From contig CAWKAA010000001.1 in the NCBI GenBank assembly GCA_963847515.1, positions 1,116,001-1,180,000 on the forward strand: a stretch of DNA of 64,000 nucleotides. The letters are read 5' to 3'. The DNA comes from QHXW01 sp963847515. Lineage in GTDB: Bacteria > Acidobacteriota > Terriglobia > Bryobacterales > Bryobacteraceae. Position numbers and translations under genes: made by a program. This document shows positions 9,401 through 18,607 of the stretch, one piece after another. The notes beneath the pieces were generated by a model. That model was given only the letters and a program-made list of their open reading frames with translations, made no database searches and was not told where the DNA came from. Positions within the stretch are counted from its first letter, which is position 1. The number at the start of each line of letters is the position of its first letter.

Positions 9401-10128
9401 TCGAACAAGGCGCCGTGAAGCTCATTGGTTCCACTGCGGCTTACTAGGTCGATTGTTGCCGGACGGGAATACTGCGCGTCTGTGCTGGCTGTCTCGATGC
9501 GGAACTCCTGGACGGTATCGAGGCCCGGTTGCATCCTCGACATACCTCCGCCGAAGCGGTCGACATTGGACATTCCGTCGAAATTCATCTCCGTGGCTCC
9601 GACCTTCATGCCGTTCGTGCGAGGACTGGCGCCGCCAACGACGCCGGGGGTCAGATCGAAGAGATTTGAAATCTGGCGGCCGTCGATGGGCAAGTCGTGG
9701 ATGCGAAGTGCGTCCTTCACGTCACTCACCTGGCCGCCCTCGGTCGCGATGACTGGCGCAGCCCCCGTGACTTCCACCGCCGATTGCAGGCTTCCGACTT
9801 CCATCGCGGGATCCACGACGGCAGTCTGGCCGGCGTCCAGCGTCATGGTTCCTTCCCACTTCCTGAAGCCCTGGGCTTCCACCGTCAGCGAGTACGGGCC
9901 GTTTGGGACGGAACCAAAGTAATAAATACCGGCGCTGTTGGTTTGAGCGTCGTGGGCCACTCCGGTATCGGTATTCGTCAAAATCACCTTGGCATTTGGA
10001 ATGACAGCCTTACTGGCGTCTTGCACCGTACCGCGTACCACACCGAGGCCGGTCTGCGCCGCCAGCGGCAGCGCCAGGATTATGAGACTTATTGCCAACT
10101 TTCTTGCGTTTTGTAAGTAAGCAGCCAC
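6421..10128 (-). CDS. TonB-dependent receptor, Oar-like, with carboxypeptidase-regulatory-like domain
   Basis: This is a large outer-membrane protein of about 1,235 residues. I place the start at a GTG at 10128, preceded by GAGGGGG; this gives a clean signal peptide (KLAISLIILALPLAAQ), and longer readings exist upstream to 10200. The mature N-terminus (VVRGTVQDASKAVIPNAKV to QGFRKWEG) is the Ig-like carboxypeptidase regulatory domain typical of Oar-like receptors in Acidobacteria. A plug-like segment follows (VKDALRIHDLPIDGRQ, LTPGVVGG), then a long aromatic-rich barrel ending in a terminal Phe (QFSLRLEF), the beta-barrel sorting signal. Such receptors import large ligands, often glycans or peptides. 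The two sulfatase-fold genes lie just downstream on the same strand and may be co-transcribed. Confidence 0.9.
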   Translation of the reverse strand: MAAYLQNARKLAISLIILALPLAAQTGLGVVRGTVQDASKAVIPNAKVILTNTDTGVAHDAQTNSAGIYYFGSVPNGPYSLTVEAQGFRKWEGTMTLDAGQTAVVDPAMEVGSLQSAVEVTGAAPVIATEGGQVSDVKDALRIHDLPIDGRQISNLFDLTPGVVGGASPRTNGMKVGATEMNFDGMSNVDRFGGGMSRMQPGLDTVQEFRIETASTDAQYSRPATIDLVSRSGTNELHGALFETFRDNADGLRARAVQDGNTSAKLIRNEFGGYAGGPVLIPHLYNGKNKTFWMVDWEGMKLRQNNYAITAVPTAAMWNGDLSNITDFNGNKYVIYDPASTTGPNGTRTPFPNNVIPQTRLSPYAKIFQSVTPTPNIGGNLNPWTEQNFQTYYPNLTNQHTWTVKIDHNFSEKDSISGRYTQSPNFNALYGGRYGYPPPGCTNCGGSGEEDIATYSPSLRWNHIFSPAFINELQLSAFRSATHYGTLGDSTKWADKLGLPNPFGVTGWPTVYAAGSGDPFSNMLYYGGWDGDNNHHQNLTSYEIDDNVTWIKGKHSVKFGFKGRKEYNNVEELQQAEGSHSFYSSWTGLYDPSAQAQAPYTGTGYAGILLGLPTTLRDQYNRGYFYFQQKEIGLYVNDTWKVSPRLTVTAGLRWDHWSPYHEAQNRLVSLDPNNYPGFTVISPGSTSINSLPNIPSGVLASWAQRGLSWVTADSVSGFPKALIPNVWSDLGPRLSAAYRVSDKWVIRGGYGMFYWPMPLSQILQASRTNPPLNLDFSNHLDSSCEPLGGSCLNGAIPNYSLLNAPSSAYYLPGATVNTTGIQSISTNSASIFIFDPHNWNDDRMQQWTFTIERELMKNTSLRLSYIGNHGSNLEQRLAWNSAESALNYENRTGLQILPGANGTDQRRPNINWNGTVESHVGYSNSHSVQAQVERRFSSGLSFQWSYTYDHILTTSDSGGFSDGGDGALVPLNATILGEPNLTLSQRLKLVYANSGQVPPQMIKWNGIYELPFGKGKHFANHVSGPLNQVVGGWQVAFIGSWQSGSWMGVNTTSSGLPANSEYLFGNPVLNSNQQMDLNIFGHNQQLWFKGDFDPTQATGVNLSQLEQLVPVNRSNRTLHPVGANFSNLVLVRLANGQIVETSVTDNFTWNPGYFFLSPGAWNEDLSLFKYFEIKERLRLRFTSDFFNVFNHPVFYLPGSLNTNGTSNLNTNTGLLNLSKQVNDPRIIQFSLRLEF

Positions 10129-10268
10129 TCCATAGCCCCCTCGCACTGCAGATTCTTGGTGATTTTGGATCAGACTATCGGAGACCGAGGATGAAGTCAA
10201 GGCGAATCTTAAGGATTTGACAGGCCGAAGCGGGTGTGACGAAAATACCCGTTCCGGAGGTGAGCGTG

Positions 10269-12047
10269 GTGAAAAATGCGTGGCGGGCGGCAGTGTTTCT
10301 TTCTCAGATTGCTGCTTTTGCCTCTGCCGTGGAACTTCCCGCGGGTTACTACCGGATCATGGAAGCTGGCTGTGCCAGTGTCGAAAAACACCTGGACGAG
10401 CAGCCTGATGGTGATTTGGCGGCGATCGAGCAAAGGCGCGAGCCGCATGCAGGCTCGTCACTGGAGATCAACTGGGCGCACTTTGGATATGCGATCCTAC
10501 CGCCAGCGGTGCTGTATGCGAAGCAGCATCCGGCAAACCGGCGTTATCACGATCCGCACATGCTGGCGCTGGCCCTGCGCATCGGCGACCTGCTGGCAAC
10601 GGCAGACGAAAAGGGAATTTTCGAGCCGCGGCTGGATAGTGATTGGGATACGTATACCTGGCTGGAGGCATATCGATTGCTGCTTCCGGAATTGGGCGAG
10701 GCGCGCAGAGAGCGGTGGAAGCGGCAGATCATGCGCAACGTCGCGCTGCTGGTGCCGGGTGCGATCGACCGGCTGGATACCGCGTGGTACCAATCGCCAT
10801 TCATCGGCACCTCTCCGAACCATTACGCACAATGGGCTTCGTTGCTGCTGCTGAGCGGCCAGGTTTTTCAGAACCCGGAATGGGAGAAACTCGGCGCGAA
10901 AATTCTCAGACGTTTCGCCACCGCCGAACAATCTCCGGATGGCTATTGGGGCGAGCATAACAGCTCCGGTCCCACGACAGGCTATAACCATCTGACCCTT
11001 TCCAGCGTGGGATTGTACTGGGAGTTGACGCATGATCCGGATGCCCTCACTGCGCTGCGACGCGCCACGACGTTCCACGAGAATTTCACCTTTCTGGACG
11101 GCACGCCGGTAGATGTGATCAATGACCGGAACCGCCATTGGGGTGCGCGCTCCTGGGCGCATTTCGCCTTTTCTAACTTTCCGGACGGCCGAGGCTATGC
11201 CGAGTTCCTGGCGGGCTTCTTCGATCCGAATCGTCCGAACATGGACCTGCTGGGACGGATCGCTCAAGACGCCCTCTATTACCACGACGGGCCGCCTGAG
11301 CCGGCGCCCCAAACACTGCCAGCGTATTGGTACCGTATGAGGGTCCCGGCGGGAATCCGCAAAACCGGGCCGTGGCAAGTGGCGCTCTCGGGGCTGATGA
11401 GCACGCAAGCTATCCGCAGTCAGTTTTACCTGGACCGGCAGGGACACGTGAGCGTGTTTCACCAAAAAGTTGGATTGATCGTTACCGGCGCCGGATCGAA
11501 GCGGCAGCCGGAACTGGCCACGTTCTCGGAGAAGCTCATGGGACAGACGGTTCACATGCCAAACAGCACACGGCTGCAGATGGGCGACCGCGAAGACCGC
11601 CTGTCGCTGGCTTACAACACGTTCTTCAGCGACCTGTTTATACCCGTTCCCACGGGCAATGAGCTGGCGTTGCGATTCCGTATCGGCGCCCGCGGTGAAC
11701 TGGCGGAGAGCGCGCACCTGACGTTGCAGTTAGTGTTGAAGGCCGGCGAGCTGCTCGAAACCGGTGGCGGGCAGAAGATCACGTTAAGCGCGGATCGAAT
11801 CGAGCTAGGCGCGGCGGAGCTGGGCGGTTTGATTCGCCATCACGGCTGGGTCATGAAGGTGGATCCGGCGGCACGCCTGGTCTGGCCGGTGTACCCGTTC
11901 AATCCTTATGCGAACGGCCCCGAGACCACTCTGGAGTGGGCGGTGGGCGCGCTATCGGTCGATCTGCATCCGAAAAAAGAGAACAGCGAGAGCCAGCATA
12001 AAGAGCAGCAGATCGACTTTCTGATCACGGTAGCAGATCGCCTTTGA
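10269..12047 (+). CDS. secreted protein with (alpha/alpha) toroid-like features, function unknown
   Basis: This protein of about 590 residues is divergent from the receptor gene, with roughly 140 bp between start codons. GGAGGTGA at 10256-10263 points to the GTG at 10269 as the start, rather than an upstream ATG at 10236. The resulting N-terminus (VKNAWRAAVFLSQIAAFASA) looks like a cleavable signal. The body is rich in helices with aromatic repeats such as LDSDWDTYTWLEAYRLL, TSPNHYAQWASLLLL and DGYWGEHNSSG, a pattern seen in alpha/alpha-toroid polysaccharide lyases and related glycan-active proteins. A beta-rich C-terminal third follows. I cannot name a lyase or hydrolase family or a catalytic residue. 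The neighbouring receptor suggests a role in periplasmic polymer breakdown, which is inference only. Confidence 0.7.
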   Translation: MKNAWRAAVFLSQIAAFASAVELPAGYYRIMEAGCASVEKHLDEQPDGDLAAIEQRREPHAGSSLEINWAHFGYAILPPAVLYAKQHPANRRYHDPHMLALALRIGDLLATADEKGIFEPRLDSDWDTYTWLEAYRLLLPELGEARRERWKRQIMRNVALLVPGAIDRLDTAWYQSPFIGTSPNHYAQWASLLLLSGQVFQNPEWEKLGAKILRRFATAEQSPDGYWGEHNSSGPTTGYNHLTLSSVGLYWELTHDPDALTALRRATTFHENFTFLDGTPVDVINDRNRHWGARSWAHFAFSNFPDGRGYAEFLAGFFDPNRPNMDLLGRIAQDALYYHDGPPEPAPQTLPAYWYRMRVPAGIRKTGPWQVALSGLMSTQAIRSQFYLDRQGHVSVFHQKVGLIVTGAGSKRQPELATFSEKLMGQTVHMPNSTRLQMGDREDRLSLAYNTFFSDLFIPVPTGNELALRFRIGARGELAESAHLTLQLVLKAGELLETGGGQKITLSADRIELGAAELGGLIRHHGWVMKVDPAARLVWPVYPFNPYANGPETTLEWAVGALSVDLHPKKENSESQHKEQQIDFLITVADRL

Positions 12048-12070
12048 GTGCGACGATCAGCGGGCGAGAG

Positions 12071-13372
12071 TCAGGCGAGGCCGCACCAGCGGCAAACAAA
12101 CAGTAGTAGAGTTGCCGTTGCATCGACGAGCGAATCGATTTCGACGTATTCGTCAGCAGCGTGCGTATTCCCGCCCCGGGGCCCCCAAAGGACGGCAGGC
12201 GTACCGAACGCCTGGTGAAAAACGTAGAGATCACACGGACCTTCGATACCGGCAATGTCCGGGACCGAACCGAGTACGGCTTCCGCACAGGCAGCCAATT
12301 CTCCGACCAGCGGCTCCACCTTTGAGATTGCCGACCCAGGCAGCCAGCGGATGGGGAACTCCGTAGTGGGGTGCTGCGGAAAGAGTTCGGGACGGGATTG
12401 GATCACCGATCGGAACCAGTCGCAGAATTCGCGTTCCACCTCGTCCTGGGCCTCGCCCGGCATGAGCTGCCAATAGAACTCAACCTTGCATTCTTCAGGG
12501 ACGGTGATGGGTTCACCAGTTCCCCACGGGGATGTGAAGATCTTCGTGACCGAGACGGGAACCGGATCGGCGTGGCGCGCGTACAGTTCCTGCACTCGCG
12601 ACAGGCGGCGGCGTTGGGCGGCAAACTCCGGAACCCTTGCCAGGAAATGTGTGACTTGATCGACCACGCCAGTCGGAAATGCGCCCTCGGTGAGAACCCC
12701 TCCGGACGCCCGGAAGGTGATGTGCACCGTCCGGCCGCCGCGTTGTGCCGGACATACGCGCAAGAAGGACGGTTCGGAGATGACAGCGGCATTTCCGTTG
12801 TAGCCGCGGAGCCTGCCGGCCAGCGTGCCATTCACGCCGCCGAATTCTTCATCGATTACCGTCTCGAAGATGAGATCGCCGCACAGTCTGAGTGAAAGAT
12901 CCGCTACAGCTTCCGCGATGAAGAGATTCATCGCGACGCCCGCCTTCATGTCGTTCGCACCGCGGCCGTAGATTCGATTCCCAACTACTTCTCCTCCGAA
13001 GGCGTCGCGCGTCCACGGCTGCGTTCCTCGCGGGACGGTATCGATGTGGCCGGAGAGCACCAGGGAGCGTCCGCTGCCGGCGCCTGTGCGGCGCGCGCCC
13101 AGATTCGGGCGATTCTTGTAATCGCGGCCAGGCCGGAACAATGGGTGCTGATCAAGCCCGTTCACTTCGGCCAGTTCGTAAAGCTCCGGTTCCCAGCCGC
13201 TGGCGCGCAGCACGCGCGCGATATGCTCCTGACAGGCGCGCTCCGCACCCGCGGGCGGCTTGTTTTCCGAAGGCAGGCGAATCAGGTTTTGCGTGAGCTC
13301 GATCAGCCGGCTGCGTTTCCGCTGCACGTAGTCGGTAATGATTGCCTGTAGATGCTGGTCGATCGCGATCAC
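12071..13372 (-). CDS. M20 family metallopeptidase (ArgE/DapE/carboxypeptidase type)
   Basis: This cytoplasmic zinc peptidase or deacylase has about 434 residues. Motifs appear in the family order: LVLSGHIDTVPRG (first metal ligand and catalytic Asp), YGRGANDMKAG (bridging Asp), VIDEEFGG (catalytic and metal-binding Glu pair) and a final NTHAADEYV His. The insert between them matches the dimerisation lid domain. I prefer a GTG start at 13372, six bases after GGAG, because the 23 residues of the longer reading (TTG at 13441) look unconserved. The family covers acetylornithine deacetylase, succinyl-diaminopimelate desuccinylase and dipeptidases, and the sequence does not separate them. It is convergent with the toroid-like protein gene, with 23 bp between. 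Confidence 0.87.
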   Translation of the reverse strand: MIAIDQHLQAIITDYVQRKRSRLIELTQNLIRLPSENKPPAGAERACQEHIARVLRASGWEPELYELAEVNGLDQHPLFRPGRDYKNRPNLGARRTGAGSGRSLVLSGHIDTVPRGTQPWTRDAFGGEVVGNRIYGRGANDMKAGVAMNLFIAEAVADLSLRLCGDLIFETVIDEEFGGVNGTLAGRLRGYNGNAAVISEPSFLRVCPAQRGGRTVHITFRASGGVLTEGAFPTGVVDQVTHFLARVPEFAAQRRRLSRVQELYARHADPVPVSVTKIFTSPWGTGEPITVPEECKVEFYWQLMPGEAQDEVEREFCDWFRSVIQSRPELFPQHPTTEFPIRWLPGSAISKVEPLVGELAACAEAVLGSVPDIAGIEGPCDLYVFHQAFGTPAVLWGPRGGNTHAADEYVEIDSLVDATATLLLFVCRWCGLA

Positions 13373-13561
13373 CGGGCGCTCCGCGTCGGCATTTTGTTGG
13401 GACTCGCAAGTAAATGTACCGATCTTTCGGCCGCTCGTCAAATTCCGGCGGAGCGAGGCAGGCAGCGCCGTCCACGGGCCGGCGGAGGTAGATGGTGTCG
13501 ATTCAGCATGTCACTCGGCTTGGGACGGCTAAGGCAGGAACGTGTGAAAAATTCGGCCGTA

Positions 13562-13587
13562 CAACCGCTCGTTCACACTCGCGGCTC
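13562..13587. repeat. dispersed copy of the repeat core found at 1391
   Basis: CAACCGCTCGTTCACACTCG followed by CGGCTC matches the start of the 100-bp tandem repeat at 1392-1417 in 24 of 26 positions. After this the two sequences diverge. It lies in the 317-bp gap between the M20 peptidase start and the permease stop, where I see no gene. Both copies sit next to gene ends, which fits a short intergenic repeat family. Confidence 0.6.
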
Positions 13588-13689
13588 TGTAAGTTCTTTC
13601 GCAACAAGGAGCTGTTTCCGAGCCACGAACGTAGAGAGTGGTGTTCAGGATTTTTTCACAGCTTGCAGTCACCATTTTTCAACAAACTG

Positions 13690-15054
13690 TTAGGCCTCTT
13701 CGGGCGGCAGCTCGAAGTCGATCAGCTTGCCACGGAATCCGCGGGTCTTCCAAAAGCCGAAGGCAATGCCCACGAGCATCCAAATGCCGCCCCAGATTTG
13801 AGCGGGCCGGCTCAAGTTTAACCAGAGTAGCAGGCAGACTAGAAATCCCAGGATCGGTGGAATCAGGTTGATCAGCTTCTTTTCGGTGGCATGTACGTAA
13901 TAGCGCATGAAAGAAGCGGCATTGACGCCCATGAAGGCAATGAGTGCGCCAAAGTTCAGCATCTCAGCACCCAAGCCGTAGGAAATGAAGAAGGCGCCAA
14001 TCAAGGCGACGATGCCCACGAATAACACGTTGTTGCGCGGGACATGACGCTTAGGATCGACGGCGCCGAAAAACGATTTGGGGAGCGCGTTGCTTCGTCC
14101 CATGCCGTACAGCAGGCGGGCGGCGCCGAGCTGGGATGCCAGGCCCGAACCGAAGTTGGCCACAATCAACGTGAAGTTCACTACCGCGAACAGCCACGCG
14201 CCACCCGCGCGCCCGGCAACGTCTACGTATGCGGTTTCGACTTTGGGGAACGGGTCCGAAGCCGGCCACACGAGTTGCGCGACGTAGCATTCCAGAGCCG
14301 AGAGGAGGCCGACCGCTATGCAGGTGAACACGGTGGCGAGAAGAATATTGCGCCGCGGATTTTCAACTTCCTCGGAGAGAGTCGAGATGCCGTCAAAGCC
14401 AATGTAGGTGAGGACAGCGATGGATGTGCCGCCCAGAACCGCGCCCACTTTAAAGGTTGCAGGATCAAAAAAGGGCCTGGTGAAAAAAGCCAAGCCATCG
14501 TGAGGGTGTCCGAAGATGTAGCGCGCCGCGGCGACGAAAAAGACGGTGACCACCAATCCCATGGCGGCTGCCAGCGCCGCGTTAATGCGCGCCGAGGTCT
14601 TCACGCCGCGGAGGTTGAGTCCGGTGAACGTCAGAAAGTAGAAGATGGCCCACCCCCAAAAGGGCACGCCGGGAGCGAAGCTCATGGTGGCGGTGCTGCA
14701 CCAGCTGATGCAGATGAGAGGGTTGAGCATGTAATCCATCACCATGCTCCAGCCTGTGATGTACCCGAGAGCCGGATTGATCTCTTGCCCGACATAGGTG
14801 AACGCGGAGCCCGCGCTGGGATAGGCTCGCGCCATACGGCCATAACTGATGGCGGTGAACAGCATGGCGACGAGAGCAATGAGGACGGTGGTGACCACGT
14901 GACCCTGGCCGCGCTCGCTGATCACGCCGAACACCGCCATGGGAGCGGTGGGCTGCAGCACGATCACGCCGTAGAGCACCAGGTCACTCAAGGTGAGGGC
15001 GCGTTTGAGGCGGACTTCGCTGGCGCTGGTTTTCGGGCCTGTGGTGGACGACAT
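13690..15054 (-). CDS. APC superfamily amino acid permease
   Basis: This is an integral membrane protein of 454 residues with about twelve hydrophobic segments. The start region LTLSDLVLYGVIVLQPTAPM and the following ARAYPSAGSAFTYVGQ are typical of APC transporters, where the unwound first helix and the PSAGS-like loop bind the amino group of the substrate. Later segments such as GFDGISTLSEEVENPRRN match the conserved cytoplasmic loop of the family. It probably imports or exchanges an amino acid or amine such as putrescine; the substrate is not determinable. A GGAAG ribosome site precedes the ATG at 15054. It is divergent from the permease gene starting at 15233. Confidence 0.9.
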   Translation of the reverse strand: MSSTTGPKTSASEVRLKRALTLSDLVLYGVIVLQPTAPMAVFGVISERGQGHVVTTVLIALVAMLFTAISYGRMARAYPSAGSAFTYVGQEINPALGYITGWSMVMDYMLNPLICISWCSTATMSFAPGVPFWGWAIFYFLTFTGLNLRGVKTSARINAALAAAMGLVVTVFFVAAARYIFGHPHDGLAFFTRPFFDPATFKVGAVLGGTSIAVLTYIGFDGISTLSEEVENPRRNILLATVFTCIAVGLLSALECYVAQLVWPASDPFPKVETAYVDVAGRAGGAWLFAVVNFTLIVANFGSGLASQLGAARLLYGMGRSNALPKSFFGAVDPKRHVPRNNVLFVGIVALIGAFFISYGLGAEMLNFGALIAFMGVNAASFMRYYVHATEKKLINLIPPILGFLVCLLLWLNLSRPAQIWGGIWMLVGIAFGFWKTRGFRGKLIDFELPPEEA

Positions 15055-15133
15055 GAGTCTTCCTTACGTGGCGGCTTCTGGGTGGGTTTCCGCGAAGCCG
15101 CCAGTATACACTAGCGTCGGCGCTTTGCGCCGA

Positions 15134-15190
15134 GCGATGCTGCGCATCGCGCGATGCGGCGACGCGGCGACACGGCGACGGGGCGACGCG
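15134..15190. repeat. hairpin followed by GGCGAC-rich simple repeat
   Basis: GCGATGC-TGC-GCATCGC at 15134-15150 is a perfect 7-bp stem with a 3-base loop. It is followed directly by four imperfect eight- to nine-base steps of GGCGACRC-like sequence up to about 15190. The block occupies the region between the divergent permease genes at 15054 and 15233, so it overlaps the expected promoter area. No protein reading is credible here. Confidence 0.6.
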
Positions 15191-15232
15191 AGGACGAACA
15201 TATTACGATGGACCTATCGCACCGGAGGCATC

Positions 15233-17675
15233 ATGAACTCGCTGGTACAGGATTTTGGCTATGCGTGGCGGATGATTCGCAAAAACTTTGGGCTGACCAT
15301 CGTAGTCGTGTTGTCGTTGGCGGTTGGCATCGGTGCTAATAGCGCTATCTTCAGCGTTGTGGACGCGCTGCTGCTCCGGCCGCTGCCCTACCCTCAGCCG
15401 GAGCGGCTGGCCAACATCTGGCTGCATTCTCCCGGCATTGGCATCTTCCGCGACTGGCCGTCACCAGGCCAGTACATCGATATTCAGAACGAAAATCATT
15501 CCTTCGAAGAGATGACCATCGCGCGGATCACCAGCTTCACGCTGACGGGGCTCGACCAGCCTGAACAAGTCGACGGGATGCATGCCTCCTCCAGCCTGTT
15601 TCACATGCTCGGCGCCAAGGCCCTGCTCGGGCGTTTGCTGCTCCCCGAAGAAGATAAACCCGGCAAACCGCCCGTCGCCATTCTCAGCTACAGGCTGTGG
15701 AGGCGGCTGTTCAACTCCGATGCGAACATCGTGGGTAGGAGCATCACGGCTCAGCGGAGAACCATTCACAGTGGTAGGCGTGCTGCGGCCGGAGTTCCTG
15801 CTCAACTCGGAAGCCATGCCCGCCGAGGGGCCCATGGACAAAGCGGATATGTTTCTGCCGTTGCCGTTCGGGGCCGACGCTGCGCAACGGCGCGGGGACG
15901 AGAACTACAACGTGATGGTTCGGCTGAAGCCTGGCGTTTCAGTGCAACAGGCGCAGGCGGATGTCAACGTCATCGCCGGCCGTATCCGCGAGAAGGACAA
16001 ACGAGACCGCACGTTCGGCATGACTGTGGTCGGTTTGCAGGAGCAGGTGGTGGGCGACGTCCGCCGCGCCTTGCTGGTACTGCTGGGGTCCGTCGCGCTG
16101 GTTCTGCTGATTGCTTGCGCCAATGTGGCCAATCTGCTGCTAACGCGCGCGGCGGGGCGCGAAAAGGAAGTGGCCATCCGCACGGCTCTGGGGGCAAGCG
16201 GCCTGCGCATCGCCCGGCAGTTGCTAACCGAAAGCGTTCTGCTGGCGGTGATGGGCGGCGCGGCCGGACTGGCGATAGCCCAGTGGGCTCTGTACCTGGT
16301 GCGCACCATCAATCCGGGAAATATTCCCAGGCTCGAGGACATCGAAATTAACGGCGCCGTTCTGGCTTTCACGTTCGGAATCTCGGTGGTGACGGGCGTT
16401 GTGTTTGGTCTTGCGCCGGCGTGGCGGGCAATGAAAGTCGATCTGAACACGTCGCTGAAGTCAGGCGGGCGCAGCGGGCAGACCGATAGCGGGCTGCGGC
16501 TGGCGCGCCATCGGTTGCGCGGGCTGCTGGTGGTATCCGAACTGGCGCTCTCGCTAATGCTGGTGATCGGCGCCGGGCTGCTGATCCGAAGTTTTGCGCG
16601 CCTCCAAGGCGTCCCGCCGGGATTCACCACGGATCATGTTCTCTCAATGCAAGTAGCCGCCAGCGGCCCGAAATATAGAGAGGATAAAGCGGTGGTCCAG
16701 TTCTATCAGGAAATCGGAGACCGCATCACCCACCTGCCCGGCGTCAAAACCGAAGGTCTGGTTTCCGCCCTGCCGCTGACCGGAGCCGTGGGCTGGGGCG
16801 GGATCAACGTAGAAGGTTACGCGCCGCCGCCCGGGCAAGAACTGCAGGTGGACATTCGCATCGCAAGCACAGATTACTTCCGAACCATGGATATCCCCCT
16901 GCTGAAGGGCCGATTTTTCTCGGAGCATGACACCAGGCAAAGCCAGGAGGTGGCGATCATCGATGAAAAGTTTGCTCAGCGCTTCTGGCCGCACGACAAT
17001 CCCATTGGAAAACACGTCTGGTTCGATCCCAAGAAGCCCATCATGATTGCGGGCGTGGTTGGTGTGGTGAAGCAGTACGGTCTTGATAATGAGGGCAAGA
17101 TCGCAGTCTACTTTCCTCATAATCGGCAGGCCTCGAACGGCATGTATCTGGTTGCGCGCACGTCCTCGGATGCGGCGGGACTGGCGCGCGCGATCGTACG
17201 GGAAATCCACTCCGTCGACTCCAATGTTGTGGTCTATGACGTTCGCACGATGCAGGACCGGCTTCACGATTCGCTGGCGCGCCAGCGGTTCTCTGCCACT
17301 ATGCTAGGAGCCTTCGCGGCGTTTGCGCTGCTACTGGCGACCGTAGGAGTGTACGGCGTCATGTCCTATCTCGTCTCGCAGAGCACGCACGATATCGGCG
17401 TGCGCATCGCTCTCGGCGCGCCGCCGGGAAACATCGTCGGCCTGGTGGTCCGCCACGGAATGGAACTGGCGGCTATCGGCATAGGCGTGGGCTTGATCGG
17501 TGCGATCGCGCTGACTCGCGTGATGGCCAGCCTGCTGTTTGGCGTAACCGCAACCGACGCCGTGACATTTCTCGCGGTAACGGTAATCCTGGGGGCCGCG
17601 GCGTTTGCGGCAACTGTGATTCCGGCGCTCCGCGCATCCAGTGTCGATCCGATGGTTGCGCTGCGGGAGGAATAG
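15233..17675 (+). pseudogene. MacB/FtsX-type orphan ABC permease (acidobacterial duplicated type), one frameshift
   Basis: The full protein would be about 814 residues. ATG 15233 has GGAGG five bases upstream. The start (LVQDFGYAWRMIRKNFGLTI, then LAVGIGANSAIFSVVDALLL) is the first transmembrane helix plus MacB periplasmic core. The frame breaks near 15749, where one extra G separates GRSIT from LSGEPFTVVGVL. The second frame carries the first FtsX helices (VLLGSVALVLLIACANVANL), a second periplasmic domain, and the closing FtsX domain ending SVDPMVALREE. These permeases lack their own ATPase and are abundant in Acidobacteria, with unclear substrates. A single indel in an otherwise well-conserved gene may be a sequencing error, so the gene could be functional. 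Confidence 0.85.
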
Positions 17676-17798
17676 GATCGGGCGAAAAACTGCTCTCTGA
17701 GGCGGACTCGCTCGTCATCCTCTGGGCCGCAGGGCGGTGAGAACTTCTGCTGTCGATTCGCAGCTAGTCATCCGTCGTACGTACAAGGAGAGACAAAG

Positions 17799-18140
17799 AT
17801 GCAATTTCTATTGCTGATTTACGATGACGAGAAGCGTTGGACCAAGCTCGGCAAACCCGATTACGGTTCCGAACTTGAGGAATACCGGGCCTTCGCCAAG
17901 CAATTCGCAAAGGCGATTCAGGGCGGCAACGCTCTGCAGCCAACCGCTACCGCCCAAACCGTCCGTGTGCGCGACGGCAAACCTCTGACCACCGATGGGC
18001 CGTTTGCCGAGACCAAGGAGCAGCTCGCCGGGTACTACCTGGTGGAGGCAGGCGATGCAGACGAGGCGATCGGCATTGCAGGCAAGATCCCCGGGGCGCG
18101 GCCACGCTGTTTTTGCGGAACGCTTCTGTTTTGTCATTGA
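17799..18140 (+). pseudogene. DGPF/YCII-domain protein, C-terminus lost at a fusion junction
   Basis: A good ribosome site (AAGGAGA) precedes ATG 17799. The first 95 residues are a typical YCII-related protein with the TTDGPFAETKEQLAGYYLVE signature, a ferredoxin-like fold often encoded beside ECF42 sigma factors. After KIPGAR the expected family C-terminus (a strand ending in an EVRP-like motif) is missing, and the frame runs on into RCFCGTLLFCH and stops. In another frame this same DNA begins the membrane protein annotated next, so a deletion seems to have joined the two genes near 18095. The product might still fold but is unlikely to be normal. Confidence 0.65.
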
Positions 18141-18520
18141 TTAACTGCATCTTGCACACCGTAGGTGGGGTCTTCGGCTCACCGCAGCACGGCGCCGAAG
18201 AAATCGCCGTAATCGAAACCATGAAGTCTCATCGCTTCGACGTCATGGGATCCATGTGAAGCTACTGGGACTTCCTGTTCGGCTACGGCCTTTTCGGGAC
18301 TATCGGTCTTCTGGTCCAGGCCATACTGTTTTGGCAACTGGCGGCGTTTGCCAAGACGAACCCTATTTGGACCCGGCCGATTGTGGCTTTGTTCTTTTTC
18401 AACTGTATAGGTGTGGCGATTGTGTCTTGGAAGTATTTCTTCATTGGCCCGGCCGTGACTCAGTTGCTGATCGCCGCCTGCCTGGGCTTGGCATTCGCTA
18501 CCGCCGCAGCTTCGCAGTAG
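18096..18520 (+). pseudogene. small four-helix membrane protein (LIC_13387-like), 5' deletion and in-frame TGA
   Basis: In the frame two bases off the YCII gene, this stretch reads ATLFLRNASVLSLINCILHT, then VGGVFGSP, MKSHRFDVMGSM, a TGA stop at 18257-18259, and SYWDFLFGYGLFGTIGLL onward to a TAG at 18518. The order HTVGG, MKxxRFDxMGS, SYWDFxxGYG is that of small integral membrane proteins of unknown function that I recall as LIC_13387-like. The TGA replaces a codon that is usually charged or polar in the family, as a single substitution. There is no start codon before ATLFLR, because the 5' end is joined to the truncated YCII gene. This is a clear remnant. Confidence 0.6.
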
Positions 18521-18607
18521 CGGGCCGAAGTGAAGGCTGACCCCAATTTCCACGCCTACGTGACGGGGTAGAAGCGGCACTTATAATGATGCGGAAAGGA
18601 GCCTGGC

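Noticed and set aside
12371..12895. Plus-strand frame opposite the M20 peptidase
   Set aside because: Antisense shadow of a high-GC gene; composition is typical of the reverse frame and no domain is visible.
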